This document shows positions 1 through 9,514 of a stretch of DNA of 64,000 nucleotides, piece by piece. Both the position numbers and the translations under genes were made by a program. The stretch comes from Thalassoroseus pseudoceratinae (GTDB lineage: Bacteria; Planctomycetota; Planctomycetia; Planctomycetales; Planctomycetaceae). Below the pieces are notes generated by a model. That model saw nothing but the letters and a program-made list of their open reading frames with translations. It did not search any database and was not told where the DNA came from. The number at the start of each line of letters is the position of its first letter. Within the stretch, counting starts at the first letter, position 1. Location: contig NZ_JAALXT010000001.1 in NCBI RefSeq assembly GCF_011634775.1, forward strand, positions 1,135,125-1,199,124. The letters are read 5' to 3'.

Positions 1-2
1 AT

Positions 3-3000
3 GCGGCAGAAGAATATCTCCAGCAGGCATCGGAGTTGGCAAGTCACTCATTTGCTCAGGCTAAGACACGGTGCAAACTGGGGGAAGTTGCGTTCAAGCG
101 TGGCCAAGTCGAGTCGGCAACAAAATCGTTTGAAGATGCACTCCGATTGCTAGGAAGATTCGTCCCCCGCTGTTCGGTTTCTTTGGTGGTGCTATTGGTC
201 TGGGAAATCTTCGTCCAGGCATTGCACACAATATGGCCGTCTCGTTTCCTCGCGCGTCGTCAATCGGAACCGAGTCAAGAAGTGCGGCTGAGCTTGCATC
301 TATTTAGTCGGTTGGCGCATGGGTATTGGTTCACACGTTCGAATTTGCACGTGTTGTGGACGCATTTGCGGGGAATGAATCTTGGCGAACTCTATCCGCC
401 CACACTGGAGTTGGCTCAGGCGTACTCCGAACATGCCCCGGCAATGAGTTTGGTTTCTCGGTACCGACGCGGAATTCGATACGCACAAAAATCCTTGCGG
501 ATTCGTCGTCGTCTCGGTGATGTCTGGGGGCAGGGGCAGAGCCTGCACTATTACAGCGTCGTGTTGTTTACGGGAGCGCGGTTCGAAGAGTGCATCCCGA
601 AAGCGCGTGAGGCCGTTCGTCTACTTGAACGAACCGGTGACTATTGGGAGGTGCACACCGCACGATATCAACTTTCGGCAGCCCTGTATCGTCTCGGTCG
701 ATTACGTGAAGCTGTCGAAGAAGCGCAGATCACCCACCAATCCGGCCTGAAGTATGGAGACGAACAGGCCTCGGGAATTATTTTGGATGTTTGGTCCCGA
801 GCGACTGACGGTGATATTCCCGAAGACATCATGGCATTGGAAATGAGCCGCGTTAGACCGGACGCGCAAGGCACTGCTCAAACGATGCTTGGCGAGGGAG
901 TTCGGTTGCTCGCCGAAAACAACCCCGAGAAAGCGGTCGAAGTTTTTCACTCGGCATACACGCTGGCCAGTCGTGCAGGGGTGTGCAACGCATATGTTTC
1001 GCCAAACCTCACATGGCATGTCACGGCATTGCGTGTCCAAGCCGAAGGATTGTCTTCATTCCATTCCCGTCAGAAACGCGAGCTGATTCGCAAAGCGATT
1101 CGGGTTAGTCGGCGTTCGGTCCGAATGGCGCATCGCTTTCCGAATTGTCTACCGCATGCGCTTCGCGAGCGTGGTCTGTTGCTGGCGATGCAGGAACTTC
1201 ACCAAGCCGCCCTAACTTCGCTCAACCAAAGTCTAGAAGTCGCCAAGGAACAAAAGGCCGAGTACGAGGCCGAGCAAACCCAACTCGCCATTGCACAGGT
1301 CCGGGCGGCTTGGGGGGCGTGTGATGATCAGCGAGAAATCGAGCAAGCGGAACTGCAACTCGCTAACCGAAGACGGCAGGTCGCACCGGAATCAGAGCAC
1401 AAGATTGATTCGCTCTCATTGGCCGACCGGTTTGATTTCGTCCTTCAAGCTGGACGTGAAATTGCCACGGCACTTCAACCGACGGAAATCTTTCGAGCCG
1501 TCGAAGACTCCGGCGCTCGACTCCTCCGTGCGGAACAGTGTTCTCTGCTGATGATTCCTGAAGATCATGAGTTCGATGACTTTGAGGAATTATTCTCGGC
1601 AACGGAAGTACAAGTCGAGTCCGGACTGGTCGCCTCCGCGGTGATGTCTGGCCGGGCGATGGTTCCCAATGAAGACTCCGAAGAAAATCTCCCGCGTGAC
1701 GACAACCGGTCGCAGTTATGCGTACCAATTTCGGTACGATCGCGTGTGGTGGCTTGCCTGGTCGCTAAGCACGATCACATTCGCAATCTCTTCGGACCGG
1801 ATGAATGTCGCTTGGCAGACTTTATCGCGACTATCGCTGGGGCTGCCCTGGAGAACTCCGAAAACTTCCAACAGCTTCAAGAACTCAACGAGACCTTGGA
1901 AGCTCGCATCGCCGAACGAACTGCCGCTGCGGAGGCACGAGCCCAGGAACTCCAGTTGGTGGCCGCCGAACTCAAAACCGCAGACGAACGTCTCCGCGTG
2001 GCCAAAGAAGCGGCGGAAGCGGCCAACCGAGCCAAGAGCGATTTTCTCGCGAACATGAGTCACGAAATTCGCACGCCGATGAACGCCATTCTTGGCTTCA
2101 CCGATTTGCTCCGCCGCGACTTCTACGAGTCCGATGCCGAACGAGTCGAATTTTTGGAAACCATTCACTCCAGCGGCACACAATTGCTGCATTTGATCAA
2201 CGGCATCCTCGACCTTTCGAAGGTGGAAGCTGGCCAGTTGGATATTGAACAGGTCGCGTGTTCGCCGCACGATGTGCTGGAAAACACTCTACGCACGTTG
2301 AGTGTTCGTGCGTTGGAAAAAGGACTGACTCTCCAGATGGAGACTCCGGAGCCGTTGCCCAAACGGATCGTCACAGACCCGGCTCGATTGCGTCAGGTCA
2401 TTACAAACTTGGTTGGAAACGCAATCAAATTTACCGAAACCGGCGGTGTGCATCTTGTCGCAACAATGCAAGAGGGAGAGACGCCCACGCTGCGAGTTGA
2501 CGTCATTGATAGCGGCATCGGTATGTCTCCAGACAATGTCGAATGCATCTTCCAACCGTTTGTGCAGGCCGACACTTCGATCACCCGGAAGTATGGTGGA
2601 ACCGGGTTGGGGTTGGCGATCAGTCAGCGACTTGCCAGAGCATTGGGAGGCGAACTTAGCGCAACCAGCGAAGTCGGCGTTGGCAGCACGTTTACACTGA
2701 CGGTATCCGCACCGCAGCCCAGTGCGGATACGCAAATTGAAGACGTGACGGTCTCCGAATCATCCACAGGCTTTGTCACGCAGTCATTCCAAGAGAAGTT
2801 GCCGTTCGCTCGTGTTCTGCTGGTCGATGACGGAGAGGAGAACCGACGGCTGTTGCGATTGGTCCTATCCCGCGCTGGATTGGAAGTTGTCCAAGCCGAG
2901 AACGGTCAGATTGCTGTCGATGAGGCGTTGTCGAGTTCATTCGATGTCATTCTGATGGACATGCAAATGCCCGTTATGGATGGTTATACAGCCACGCGAA

Positions 3001-3812
3001 AACTCCGCGATGCCGGTTTGGAGATTCCCATCTTCGCCCTGACTGCGAGTGTCATGCGGGGTGATGAGGAGAAGTGCTTGGAAGCGGGTTGTTCACAGTT
3101 CATCGCGAAGCCGGTGGACTTGGATGCCCTGATGAATACGTTGTCGGACGTCCTTCAGAACTTAACGACCTCACGCGATGTTCGTGATCCTTCAACCGAT
3201 GATGTCGAGTTGTCGATGGAAATTGGTATCGAGGATTTGATGAGGAACATTGGGACGCACGGTCGACTCATGACTTGTGCATTTCAAGCCCAAGAGATCG
3301 AACGGCTAACCGAGCTCAATGCTCGTCTTCACGAAGCCGCGAGCGAAATGGATTTGGACGATCTCGTCGAGACAACGAGGACCGTCGGGGAATGCCTCGA
3401 CACCCAAGACGAAGACGGTTTGACGCTGGCGATGACGGAACTCTCGACTGTCATTGAAATGTTTGCCGGTCCGGCCGTCTCCGAACCAGCCCCCAAACCG
3501 GTTGCAGCCAGCCCGATGGATGCATTTGCTGACGATCCCGAATTCCAGACGATCCGCCGAGACTATCTCGCTGGTCTTCCGAGCAAACTCGACGAAATGA
3601 ACAAGGCCGTCGATGCCCGAGACTGGAGTGAACTCAAGTCGATTGCTCACTGGTTGCTTGGGTCAGCTGGAACCGTCGGTTGGCCGGAGTTTAGCCCACT
3701 TGCTCGCGAACTCGAAAATGCGGCAATCGCACAAGACGAAAAACTTGTTCGCGATTTGCTAACGCAAATTCAGACGTTGGTCGACACCAACGCGGCGGCG
3801 TATCACGAATGA
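3..3812 (+). CDS. TPR-GAF hybrid histidine kinase with receiver and Hpt domains (5' end outside window)
   Basis: Sensor kinase of the phosphorelay type; the frame is open to the left edge, so the N-terminus is missing. Counting from the TTG at 36, residues 1-430 are TPR-like helical repeats with a hydrophobic stretch near 45-66, 455-620 resemble a GAF domain, and 625-670 are a coiled coil. Next come HisKA ([14 protein letters not shown], His676), an HATPase with [11 protein letters not shown], a receiver ([12 protein letters not shown], Asp975) and a C-terminal Hpt domain (AHWLLGSAG, His1205). All phosphotransfer residues are present, so an internal His-Asp-His relay is likely. The N-terminal TPR region resembles proteins that carry a Ser/Thr kinase plus AAA ATPase further upstream; that part would lie outside the window and is inference. 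No output regulator is adjacent. Confidence 0.93.
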   Translation, partial: AAEEYLQQASELASHSFAQAKTRCKLGEVAFKRGQVESATKSFEDALRLLGRFVPRCSVSLVVLLVWEIFVQALHTIWPSRFLARRQSEPSQEVRLSLHLFSRLAHGYWFTRSNLHVLWTHLRGMNLGELYPPTLELAQAYSEHAPAMSLVSRYRRGIRYAQKSLRIRRRLGDVWGQGQSLHYYSVVLFTGARFEECIPKAREAVRLLERTGDYWEVHTARYQLSAALYRLGRLREAVEEAQITHQSGLKYGDEQASGIILDVWSRATDGDIPEDIMALEMSRVRPDAQGTAQTMLGEGVRLLAENNPEKAVEVFHSAYTLASRAGVCNAYVSPNLTWHVTALRVQAEGLSSFHSRQKRELIRKAIRVSRRSVRMAHRFPNCLPHALRERGLLLAMQELHQAALTSLNQSLEVAKEQKAEYEAEQTQLAIAQVRAAWGACDDQREIEQAELQLANRRRQVAPESEHKIDSLSLADRFDFVLQAGREIATALQPTEIFRAVEDSGARLLRAEQCSLLMIPEDHEFDDFEELFSATEVQVESGLVASAVMSGRAMVPNEDSEENLPRDDNRSQLCVPISVRSRVVACLVAKHDHIRNLFGPDECRLADFIATIAGAALENSENFQQLQELNETLEARIAERTAAAEARAQELQLVAAELKTADERLRVAKEAAEAANRAKSDFLANMSHEIRTPMNAILGFTDLLRRDFYESDAERVEFLETIHSSGTQLLHLINGILDLSKVEAGQLDIEQVACSPHDVLENTLRTLSVRALEKGLTLQMETPEPLPKRIVTDPARLRQVITNLVGNAIKFTETGGVHLVATMQEGETPTLRVDVIDSGIGMSPDNVECIFQPFVQADTSITRKYGGTGLGLAISQRLARALGGELSATSEVGVGSTFTLTVSAPQPSADTQIEDVTVSESSTGFVTQSFQEKLPFARVLLVDDGEENRRLLRLVLSRAGLEVVQAENGQIAVDEALSSSFDVILMDMQMPVMDGYTATRKLRDAGLEIPIFALTASVMRGDEEKCLEAGCSQFIAKPVDLDALMNTLSDVLQNLTTSRDVRDPSTDDVELSMEIGIEDLMRNIGTHGRLMTCAFQAQEIERLTELNARLHEAASEMDLDDLVETTRTVGECLDTQDEDGLTLAMTELSTVIEMFAGPAVSEPAPKPVAASPMDAFADDPEFQTIRRDYLAGLPSKLDEMNKAVDARDWSELKSIAHWLLGSAGTVGWPEFSPLARELENAAIAQDEKLVRDLLTQIQTLVDTNAAAYHE

Positions 3813-4020
3813 CACGAACCGCACCAATGCGGAAGTTCCTAAGTTGCCTATATTTTGCATCACGGAGAATTGATCTTCCGGCGTTGGGAAAGTGTCATCG
3901 CGAATCGAGTTTCCGCAGTCGTCCGGTCGATACGTGCCACTGGACGACGTTGACGACTGGAGCAACTTCTAACGGTGGAAGTTGTGGTGGTCATCTGGTT
4001 TTGTCCGTTTCGAGTCCCGC

Positions 4021-6039
4021 ATGGAACGCATTCGAAGTCAAGTTGATCCGCAAACGGTCCTGATTTTCACGGTCCTAATAGGATTGTGGAACCTCATCAG
4101 TCCGTCGGTCTGCCATGCCCAGGTCAGATCCACCGAACGTTCCTGGCTCTCACGATTCTGCGATTCCGCCACGTGCGATTGGAAACGGTCTCTCAAAGAA
4201 ACCGAGTTTCAGAACCAACCGAGCGCGGAAACTGCGGGGAAACTCGCGAAGCATCTGTTATGGCGTGCCAAGCAGGCCGCCGAGCACAACAAGCAAATTG
4301 CCGTCGATCATGCGTATCTAGCAGCCACGTATGCTTGGTACGGTCAATTCGCGCTCGAACCGTCGCCGTGCGTTGGCTCACAATGCTTGAGAATCTACAA
4401 CGAGGCGGTTGGAGTCTGCCTGGAAGTCGGCTTCAAGACCGGGCGATTTCATCCCACCAAGGGATTGACCGTCAGCACGCCAATGGGCTGGCAAACCGTG
4501 CCGGTTGAGATCTTTGGGTTGGAATGGCAGCCTGGGAAAATTGACCGTTTGTACGCAGTTGCGGACGTTCCGGTCGACGATATCAATTCCGATTACAAAG
4601 TGGACGGGGTCGGTGCACCGATGGCGGCCGTACACGTACGTGACCCATCCGATCCCACGGAAGAATACCTTTTCGATGAGCATGTTTACGCACTCACAAT
4701 TGTGCTGCGTCCGGATCTCCGGTGGCTTGTCGGCTCGAACGAACTGCTGGGGACATCGGAGAAAGATCACTCACCGCTTGGACCGGCTGTCGAACTTCAT
4801 GATGTCCTCCGTCATAGTGGGGTCAGAGTCGCGGAGAATGTCTGGCCGCTGACGAAGCACGCGGCTGTCGCATTGACGATGAGCAGGAAACTCGCCCGAG
4901 GCGAGCACAACGTCGTCCGAGCGTATTTGCACCCGGACCGAGCAATAGATCAGCAACGTCTCTACATGCTGGAACCCCACAAACCCGGCCGCATTCCGAT
5001 CATCATGGTTCACGGCTTTCTGTCCTATCCGTGGACATGGACGGAGATCGCAAACTTCATCCGTTCCGATCCTTGGATGATGGAACACTTCGAGTTATGG
5101 ACGTACTTCTATCCCACCTCGATGCCGGTTCCACAATCTTCGGCGAACTTACGGTCCAAAATGCGAAGAGCCGTCGAAGAGTTCGATCCCGAGGGAACTG
5201 ATGTTGCCTTGCAGAATATGGTGATGCTGGGTCACAGCATGGGTGGTTTGATCACGAAGATGCAAATCACAGATAGCGGTAGCACCCTCTGGAATCGCTT
5301 CAGCAATGTGCCATGGCCACAAGTTCGGGGCAGCGAGAAGATGAAACGGTTCTTCCACCGGCAGTTCTTCTACGAGGCACAACCCTTCATCACCCGCGCG
5401 GTTTTCTTCGCAACTCCGCATCGCGGAACTGGTTTGCCGGAAGCGGGCGTCCGTTGTATCGCGTTGGCACTGGCAGGGGAACTAAGAACGACCACGCAGT
5501 ATTTCCAAGAACTGGTCCAGAAGAACCCCGGCATCATTCGGGAACCGGATCTGACTCGATACGGAAATGGTCCGTTGATCCGAATCTTGCGGTCCCCGTT
5601 CTTTATCCCGTCAAGCATTCTGAACGTGACCGAACCGAGTAGCGTTCTGCAGGGACTCGATCAACTGCCCTACAATCCGAGGGTCACCATCCACACGGTC
5701 TACGGTCGACTGGGCGAATTTTGCGATCGAGAAATCGGCGACCTCGTCGTGCCACCGTATAGTGCACGAGAACCGGAGACCGATACCCTGCGAGCACTTC
5801 GGATCACGCACGGGCGGGTCCATAGGATTCCCGCTGCCTTGCAAGAAACACAGCAGATCTTGTTGCAGCAATGGGAGGCAGTTCAAGCTGCTCGCGCGGC
5901 AACCCCCATCGCACCGACTCCATCAGACGAGACGCGGCAAGACGTGCCAGCACCGTTGCCGAGTGAATTCGATGATAGGGAATCGGTCGAGTTCGACGCT
6001 TCGCCCGTGCCGGCACCGGCTCCGTTGGGATACGACTAG
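4021..6039 (+). CDS. Exported alpha/beta-hydrolase (lipase/esterase-like)
   Basis: Predicted exported hydrolase of about 672 residues. I chose the ATG at 4021 over the upstream in-frame TTG at 3982 because it puts a charged start directly before the hydrophobic stretch TVLIFTVLIGLWNLISPSV and a possible signal peptidase site at CHAQ. The hydrolase core begins at IPIIMVHGFLS (oxyanion-hole region) and has the nucleophile elbow GHSMGG with Ser406, followed by VFFATPHRGTGLP, a pattern typical of lipase-like hydrolases. The roughly 310 residues before the core look like a separate accessory region that I do not recognise. The C-terminus is Pro/Ala-rich. Substrate cannot be inferred. It is a single gene, followed by the convergent lptB. 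Confidence 0.85.
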   Translation: MERIRSQVDPQTVLIFTVLIGLWNLISPSVCHAQVRSTERSWLSRFCDSATCDWKRSLKETEFQNQPSAETAGKLAKHLLWRAKQAAEHNKQIAVDHAYLAATYAWYGQFALEPSPCVGSQCLRIYNEAVGVCLEVGFKTGRFHPTKGLTVSTPMGWQTVPVEIFGLEWQPGKIDRLYAVADVPVDDINSDYKVDGVGAPMAAVHVRDPSDPTEEYLFDEHVYALTIVLRPDLRWLVGSNELLGTSEKDHSPLGPAVELHDVLRHSGVRVAENVWPLTKHAAVALTMSRKLARGEHNVVRAYLHPDRAIDQQRLYMLEPHKPGRIPIIMVHGFLSYPWTWTEIANFIRSDPWMMEHFELWTYFYPTSMPVPQSSANLRSKMRRAVEEFDPEGTDVALQNMVMLGHSMGGLITKMQITDSGSTLWNRFSNVPWPQVRGSEKMKRFFHRQFFYEAQPFITRAVFFATPHRGTGLPEAGVRCIALALAGELRTTTQYFQELVQKNPGIIREPDLTRYGNGPLIRILRSPFFIPSSILNVTEPSSVLQGLDQLPYNPRVTIHTVYGRLGEFCDREIGDLVVPPYSAREPETDTLRALRITHGRVHRIPAALQETQQILLQQWEAVQAARAATPIAPTPSDETRQDVPAPLPSEFDDRESVEFDASPVPAPAPLGYD

Positions 6040-6128
6040 ACGAAGTGAAGAATCCGTCTCGTCGTTGAAACCCTCTTCCTGCGGCAGAGCCATTGTTTCG
6101 GCAAGTTCAGCCGTTCGATCAACGCGGA

Positions 6129-6941
6129 TTAAGCGGCGTCGAGTTCTTTGGTTGGCGTCGTGGTGTTCTCGGGCTTTTGGCCGGGGATACGAAAACTGGC
6201 TTTTTCTTTGATGATCGATTCGCCGTCGAATCGTGTCCCGAAGTACATTTGCTGGGCGAGCGGGTCGTTCAGCACCGTCGCTGCATCCCCGCTAACGAGA
6301 ATCTTTCCAGCACAGACGACGTAACTTCGGTCCGTGATGGTCAGTGTTTCGCGTTCGCGGTGGTCTGTCAGGAGAATGGAAATTCCCGAATCGCGCAGAT
6401 CGCGGATGATGTCCTGAATACTGTTGATCGTCACCGGATCGATCCCAGTGAACGGTTCGTCGAGCAGGATGAGTCGCGGCCGACTCGCCAAACAGCGGGC
6501 AATTTCCAGCCGTCGGCGTTCTCCCCCGGACAATGTCGACGCAATCCGAGGTTTCTTGTCTTGAAGACCGAACTGCTCCAGCAACCGGTCCACCTCGCGA
6601 TACCGATCCTTACGTTTGAGTTTCAGGTACTCAAGAATGGCCAGTATATTCTGTTGAACAGTGAGTTTGCCAAAGACGCTGTCGTCCTGTGGCAGAAATC
6701 CCATTCCTTGTCGTGCTCGGCGGAACATCGGCCAACGGGTTACTTCGACACCCTGCAAAAACACTTGCCCTTTGGTGGGTGTGATCAAACCGCAAGACAT
6801 GCGGAAGGTCGTTGTTTTCCCGGCTCCGTTCGGGCCCAGCAACCCCACGATTTCGCCTTCTTCGACGGTGAAATCAATTCCATCGACCGCCCGTTTTCCA
6901 GGGTAGTCCTTCACCAAACCACTGCATTTCAACAATGCCAT
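6129..6941 (-). CDS. lptB: LPS export ABC transporter ATP-binding protein LptB
   Basis: ATPase of the LptB2FG transporter that extracts lipopolysaccharide from the inner membrane. The 270 residues contain Walker A GPNGAGKTT (36-44), signature LSGGE (137-141), Walker B LILLDEP (157-163) and the H-loop His194. The stretch FLPQDDSVFGKLTVQQNI is typical of LptB rather than of branched-chain amino-acid transporters. It carries about 30 more C-terminal residues than the E. coli protein, ending in a Thr/Glu tail. A strong GGAGGA ribosome site precedes the ATG. No lptC/lptA/lptFG gene is adjacent. Together with the heptose genes at 53-57.8 kb it supports an LPS-type outer membrane. An alternative ABC ATPase role is possible but less likely. 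Confidence 0.88.
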   Translation of the reverse strand: MALLKCSGLVKDYPGKRAVDGIDFTVEEGEIVGLLGPNGAGKTTTFRMSCGLITPTKGQVFLQGVEVTRWPMFRRARQGMGFLPQDDSVFGKLTVQQNILAILEYLKLKRKDRYREVDRLLEQFGLQDKKPRIASTLSGGERRRLEIARCLASRPRLILLDEPFTGIDPVTINSIQDIIRDLRDSGISILLTDHRERETLTITDRSYVVCAGKILVSGDAATVLNDPLAQQMYFGTRFDGESIIKEKASFRIPGQKPENTTTPTKELDAA

Positions 6942-7072
6942 CTGTTCGTCCTCCGTGACGAATGGGAACTGATTCGCGGGGTGTTACGTTCCGGTTCGGT
7001 ATTGTCTCAACTTCGAGGAAGTTTGCAAAGATCGAATTGCCGAAACATGCAGGCCGTAGTTTCGGGTCGGCA

Positions 7073-9100
7073 TCAACGGATCCGTTTCATGCGGAACAAA
7101 TCGGGATAGAACGGCACCCGAAAACTGGGATAGTCCGTTTTTCCAATCGCTCCGCCAGAAGGGAAGTGATCTCCGTTGTCTTTCACCGCACGATGGTCCC
7201 GAATGCCCCAACCGTTTCCGTCATTGCCGAACGGTACACCGTGCGGCCAGTAGATGAAGAACGCTTTGCCGACCAACGCGGATCGCGGAACCGCATGCCG
7301 ATTCAGCGGGCGACGATCCCCTGGCAACATCCAGTCTCGATCGAATGGCCACAGTCGGCTATCCATACTTTGCGGACTGTTGTCGCCCATCGCGAAAAAT
7401 TCATCTTCATCAAGCCGATCGAACTCGATGGCCTCACCCACCAAGTCGCGATAAAGATCGAACCATTGTTCTGGCTGGGATTGAAGAAAATCGAGATCGC
7501 GGACGTTACTCGTTGACTCTTTCTCCCCAACGAACAAATCGGCTCGGTAGTAGATATCGCGTTCGAGCAGCAAGTTCGAGACCTTGGCAACTGCGTTTTG
7601 AACCGTCACACCGACCGGCGAAAGATCGGCTTCCGTCGGCACTGTGCGAGTTCGCAACCCACCCACCGGGTGATATGCACCGACTTGTTCACCGTCGACC
7701 AACTCGACTTCACCCGCCGATTCAAATTCAACCAAGTCGCCATCGATCCACAAGCAGACTCGGTCGTCGACATTCGCGTAGGTGATCTCCCACGCTCCCG
7801 TACCGATCACGTCGGTCTCCGCAAATCCGAGCGTGACGACCTCGGACTCATCGCGGCTCTGATCGTCCGGATAGTAAAGCGTGGCTTTTCCGTTCGACAG
7901 ATCGATCCGACACCGATAACGCCGCCGTCCCTCGATCAATTCCAATAACAGTTCCGCACCATCGTTGGCCGATTCGACAACGACATCCATCGAAACCGTC
8001 AGGTCCCCGACCCAGAAATGCCCTTCGCCATCGTGGTTTCCGTATTCTTCCAACGTGAACGCATTGTATCCGCAGTAGTCGGTGACGAGTTTGAGACGCT
8101 CGCGGAGATTGATGACGTTCTCCGAAGACTCATCCCCACCGAAGTCACGATCTGCCAGACCAGGCGGGGTTCGCCATTCAAATTGCAGGTTGTCACCGGA
8201 GTCCGCGATGGCTTGCCAATCAGACTGTTGCGGTACGAAATGGCGATACCGTAACGTCGCCTGCCCGTCGGTCGCATCGACGACGAAACTGCGATCCACC
8301 GGGTCCATTTTCCAGCCTGTGGGGTCGTCGATCCAACCAGCGATCGCTCGGCCATCGTCACCGCGTGTCATTCCCCCCCAGCGTTCCGGCCAGCCAACAG
8401 CACGGAGAGCCTCGGAGGAATGATTGTTATCGTAGACAAGAATTTGCAACTCCCGCTGCTTGTCGGGGTCGTCCTTCCGCAGAATCCGCAATGGTCCGTC
8501 GTCGGCATCGTTGACGTACACATCGCCTTGTTGAATCCGAATTTTCTCGCCCGGAAGTCCCACAAGGCGTTTGATGTAGTTGGTCGTGGGTTTCTCGGGA
8601 TACTTGAAAACGATCACGTCCCAACGGTCGGGTCCGCGAAGTTCAAAGGGAAATTTATTGACGAGAATCCGGTCGCCCTTGAACGCCGGTTTGTCATACA
8701 TACTGAACCGATACCGGCAATTGTCACAAACGACGTCGTGAATCCGGCGAGTTCCCTCGATCAAACCATTCGGCGATTTGCGGCCATACAAATAGCCATC
8801 GTTGTTGACTTCGGCCGACGCACCGACAACCACATGATGACCACACTGCGGGCAATCGGCTTCTTTGTGACGCCCACGCAAGGTCGGTGCCATCGACCCG
8901 GTTGGGATCACGAACGCTTCGGCTTCAAAGGTCCGAAACAGAAACGCCAAAATGAACGCGACCACGATGGATTCCATCGTTTCCCGCAGCTCACCGGATT
9001 TCGACTTCTGGGTGTCCTCGGAATCCGCAGATTTCTCGGATTGCTGTCCAGATGTCGTTCCGCTTCCGGATGGAGTACTAGTGGGATGTGCTTTCGCCAT
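7073..9100 (-). CDS. lepB: Signal peptidase I with zinc-ribbon and large inserted domain
   Basis: Membrane serine protease that removes signal peptides. One N-terminal transmembrane helix (about 43-58) follows a Ser/Thr-rich cytosolic tail. The catalytic Ser69 lies in PTGSMAPTL and the general base Lys177 in NYIKRLVGLPGE. The closing family motif GDNSPQSMDSR is near the C-terminus. At 675 residues it is about twice the usual size. Cys83, Cys86, Cys125 and Cys128 (CPQC, CDNC) form a zinc-ribbon-like insert close to the active site. Between about residue 200 and 590 sits a beta-rich insertion with Trp/Tyr/Asp-rich strands that may be a lectin/LamG-like fold (inference). It is preceded by a good promoter (9188-9216) and a leader hairpin. 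Activity as a signal peptidase is well supported; the role of the insertions is unknown. Confidence 0.9.
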   Translation of the reverse strand: MAKAHPTSTPSGSGTTSGQQSEKSADSEDTQKSKSGELRETMESIVVAFILAFLFRTFEAEAFVIPTGSMAPTLRGRHKEADCPQCGHHVVVGASAEVNNDGYLYGRKSPNGLIEGTRRIHDVVCDNCRYRFSMYDKPAFKGDRILVNKFPFELRGPDRWDVIVFKYPEKPTTNYIKRLVGLPGEKIRIQQGDVYVNDADDGPLRILRKDDPDKQRELQILVYDNNHSSEALRAVGWPERWGGMTRGDDGRAIAGWIDDPTGWKMDPVDRSFVVDATDGQATLRYRHFVPQQSDWQAIADSGDNLQFEWRTPPGLADRDFGGDESSENVINLRERLKLVTDYCGYNAFTLEEYGNHDGEGHFWVGDLTVSMDVVVESANDGAELLLELIEGRRRYRCRIDLSNGKATLYYPDDQSRDESEVVTLGFAETDVIGTGAWEITYANVDDRVCLWIDGDLVEFESAGEVELVDGEQVGAYHPVGGLRTRTVPTEADLSPVGVTVQNAVAKVSNLLLERDIYYRADLFVGEKESTSNVRDLDFLQSQPEQWFDLYRDLVGEAIEFDRLDEDEFFAMGDNSPQSMDSRLWPFDRDWMLPGDRRPLNRHAVPRSALVGKAFFIYWPHGVPFGNDGNGWGIRDHRAVKDNGDHFPSGGAIGKTDYPSFRVPFYPDLFRMKRIR

Positions 9101-9121
9101 GAGTACGAGAAATCCTATCGC

Positions 9122-9153
9122 AAAAACCGGGCGGCAAATTGCCTGCTTGCCCG
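9122..9153 (-). terminator. Terminator-like hairpin with T-tract in the lepB leader
   Basis: Read on the minus strand, CGGGC (9149-9153) pairs with GCCCG (9128-9132) around the palindrome GGCAATTTGCC, and five T residues follow at 9126-9122. It lies about 20 bases upstream of the lepB start and downstream of the candidate promoter, so it could attenuate lepB transcription. The pairing is asymmetric and this is inference. Confidence 0.35.
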
Positions 9154-9187
9154 CAAAATAGAGCCGTCACTGGCCGACTGAATCGTC

Positions 9188-9216
9188 ATTATCCGCAAAT
9201 TCCGCACATTAGGCAA
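9188..9216 (-). promoter_or_regulatory. Candidate sigma70-type promoter of lepB
   Basis: On the minus strand TTGCCT (9211-9216) and GATAAT (9188-9193) are separated by exactly 17 bases, matching the -35 and -10 consensus at 4/6 and 5/6 positions. Transcription would start near 9181, giving a leader of about 80 bases before the lepB ATG. Confidence 0.5.
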
Positions 9217-9514
9217 TGTTAGCCGAGGGAATCGAACACATGCGACCGATGAAAGTGTTTTCCTCCCCGCATTCCCCCTGTAATATCCATTCAACCTAAA
9301 ACACTGGCTACACCAAAGCCCTCTTTTTAGTGTATATTTGCTGGCCTGCCGATAAAAATCGCATTTGCCGAACTGCAAGTATCCCTGAAATGCGTGTTGA
9401 ACGGATCCCCGACCTCGCGTTTCACAAGGAATCGTTCACGCGTATTGGAGACCGCCTGTCGCGTTCGAGCGAACCCCACATTGCGAAACTCCAAAGTTCA
9501 GAAGAGCTTCAAAC

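Larger units (their letters stand above)
9101..9514. other. Divergent intergenic region lepB / peroxidase
   Basis: The 414 bases between two outward-facing starts. The left part holds the lepB promoter and leader hairpin. I see no coding frame with a credible start. An isolated TATATT near 9333 could be a -10 box for the peroxidase but lacks a convincing -35 partner. A GAAGAG purine stretch before the ATG at 9515 is the likely ribosome site. Confidence 0.6.

Noticed and set aside
6093-7109. Plus-strand 338-codon open frame
   Set aside because: Antisense shadow of lptB; no family features.
8420-9181. Plus-strand 253-codon open frame
   Set aside because: Lies opposite lepB, which has clear catalytic motifs; the translation has no domain, signal or ribosome site.
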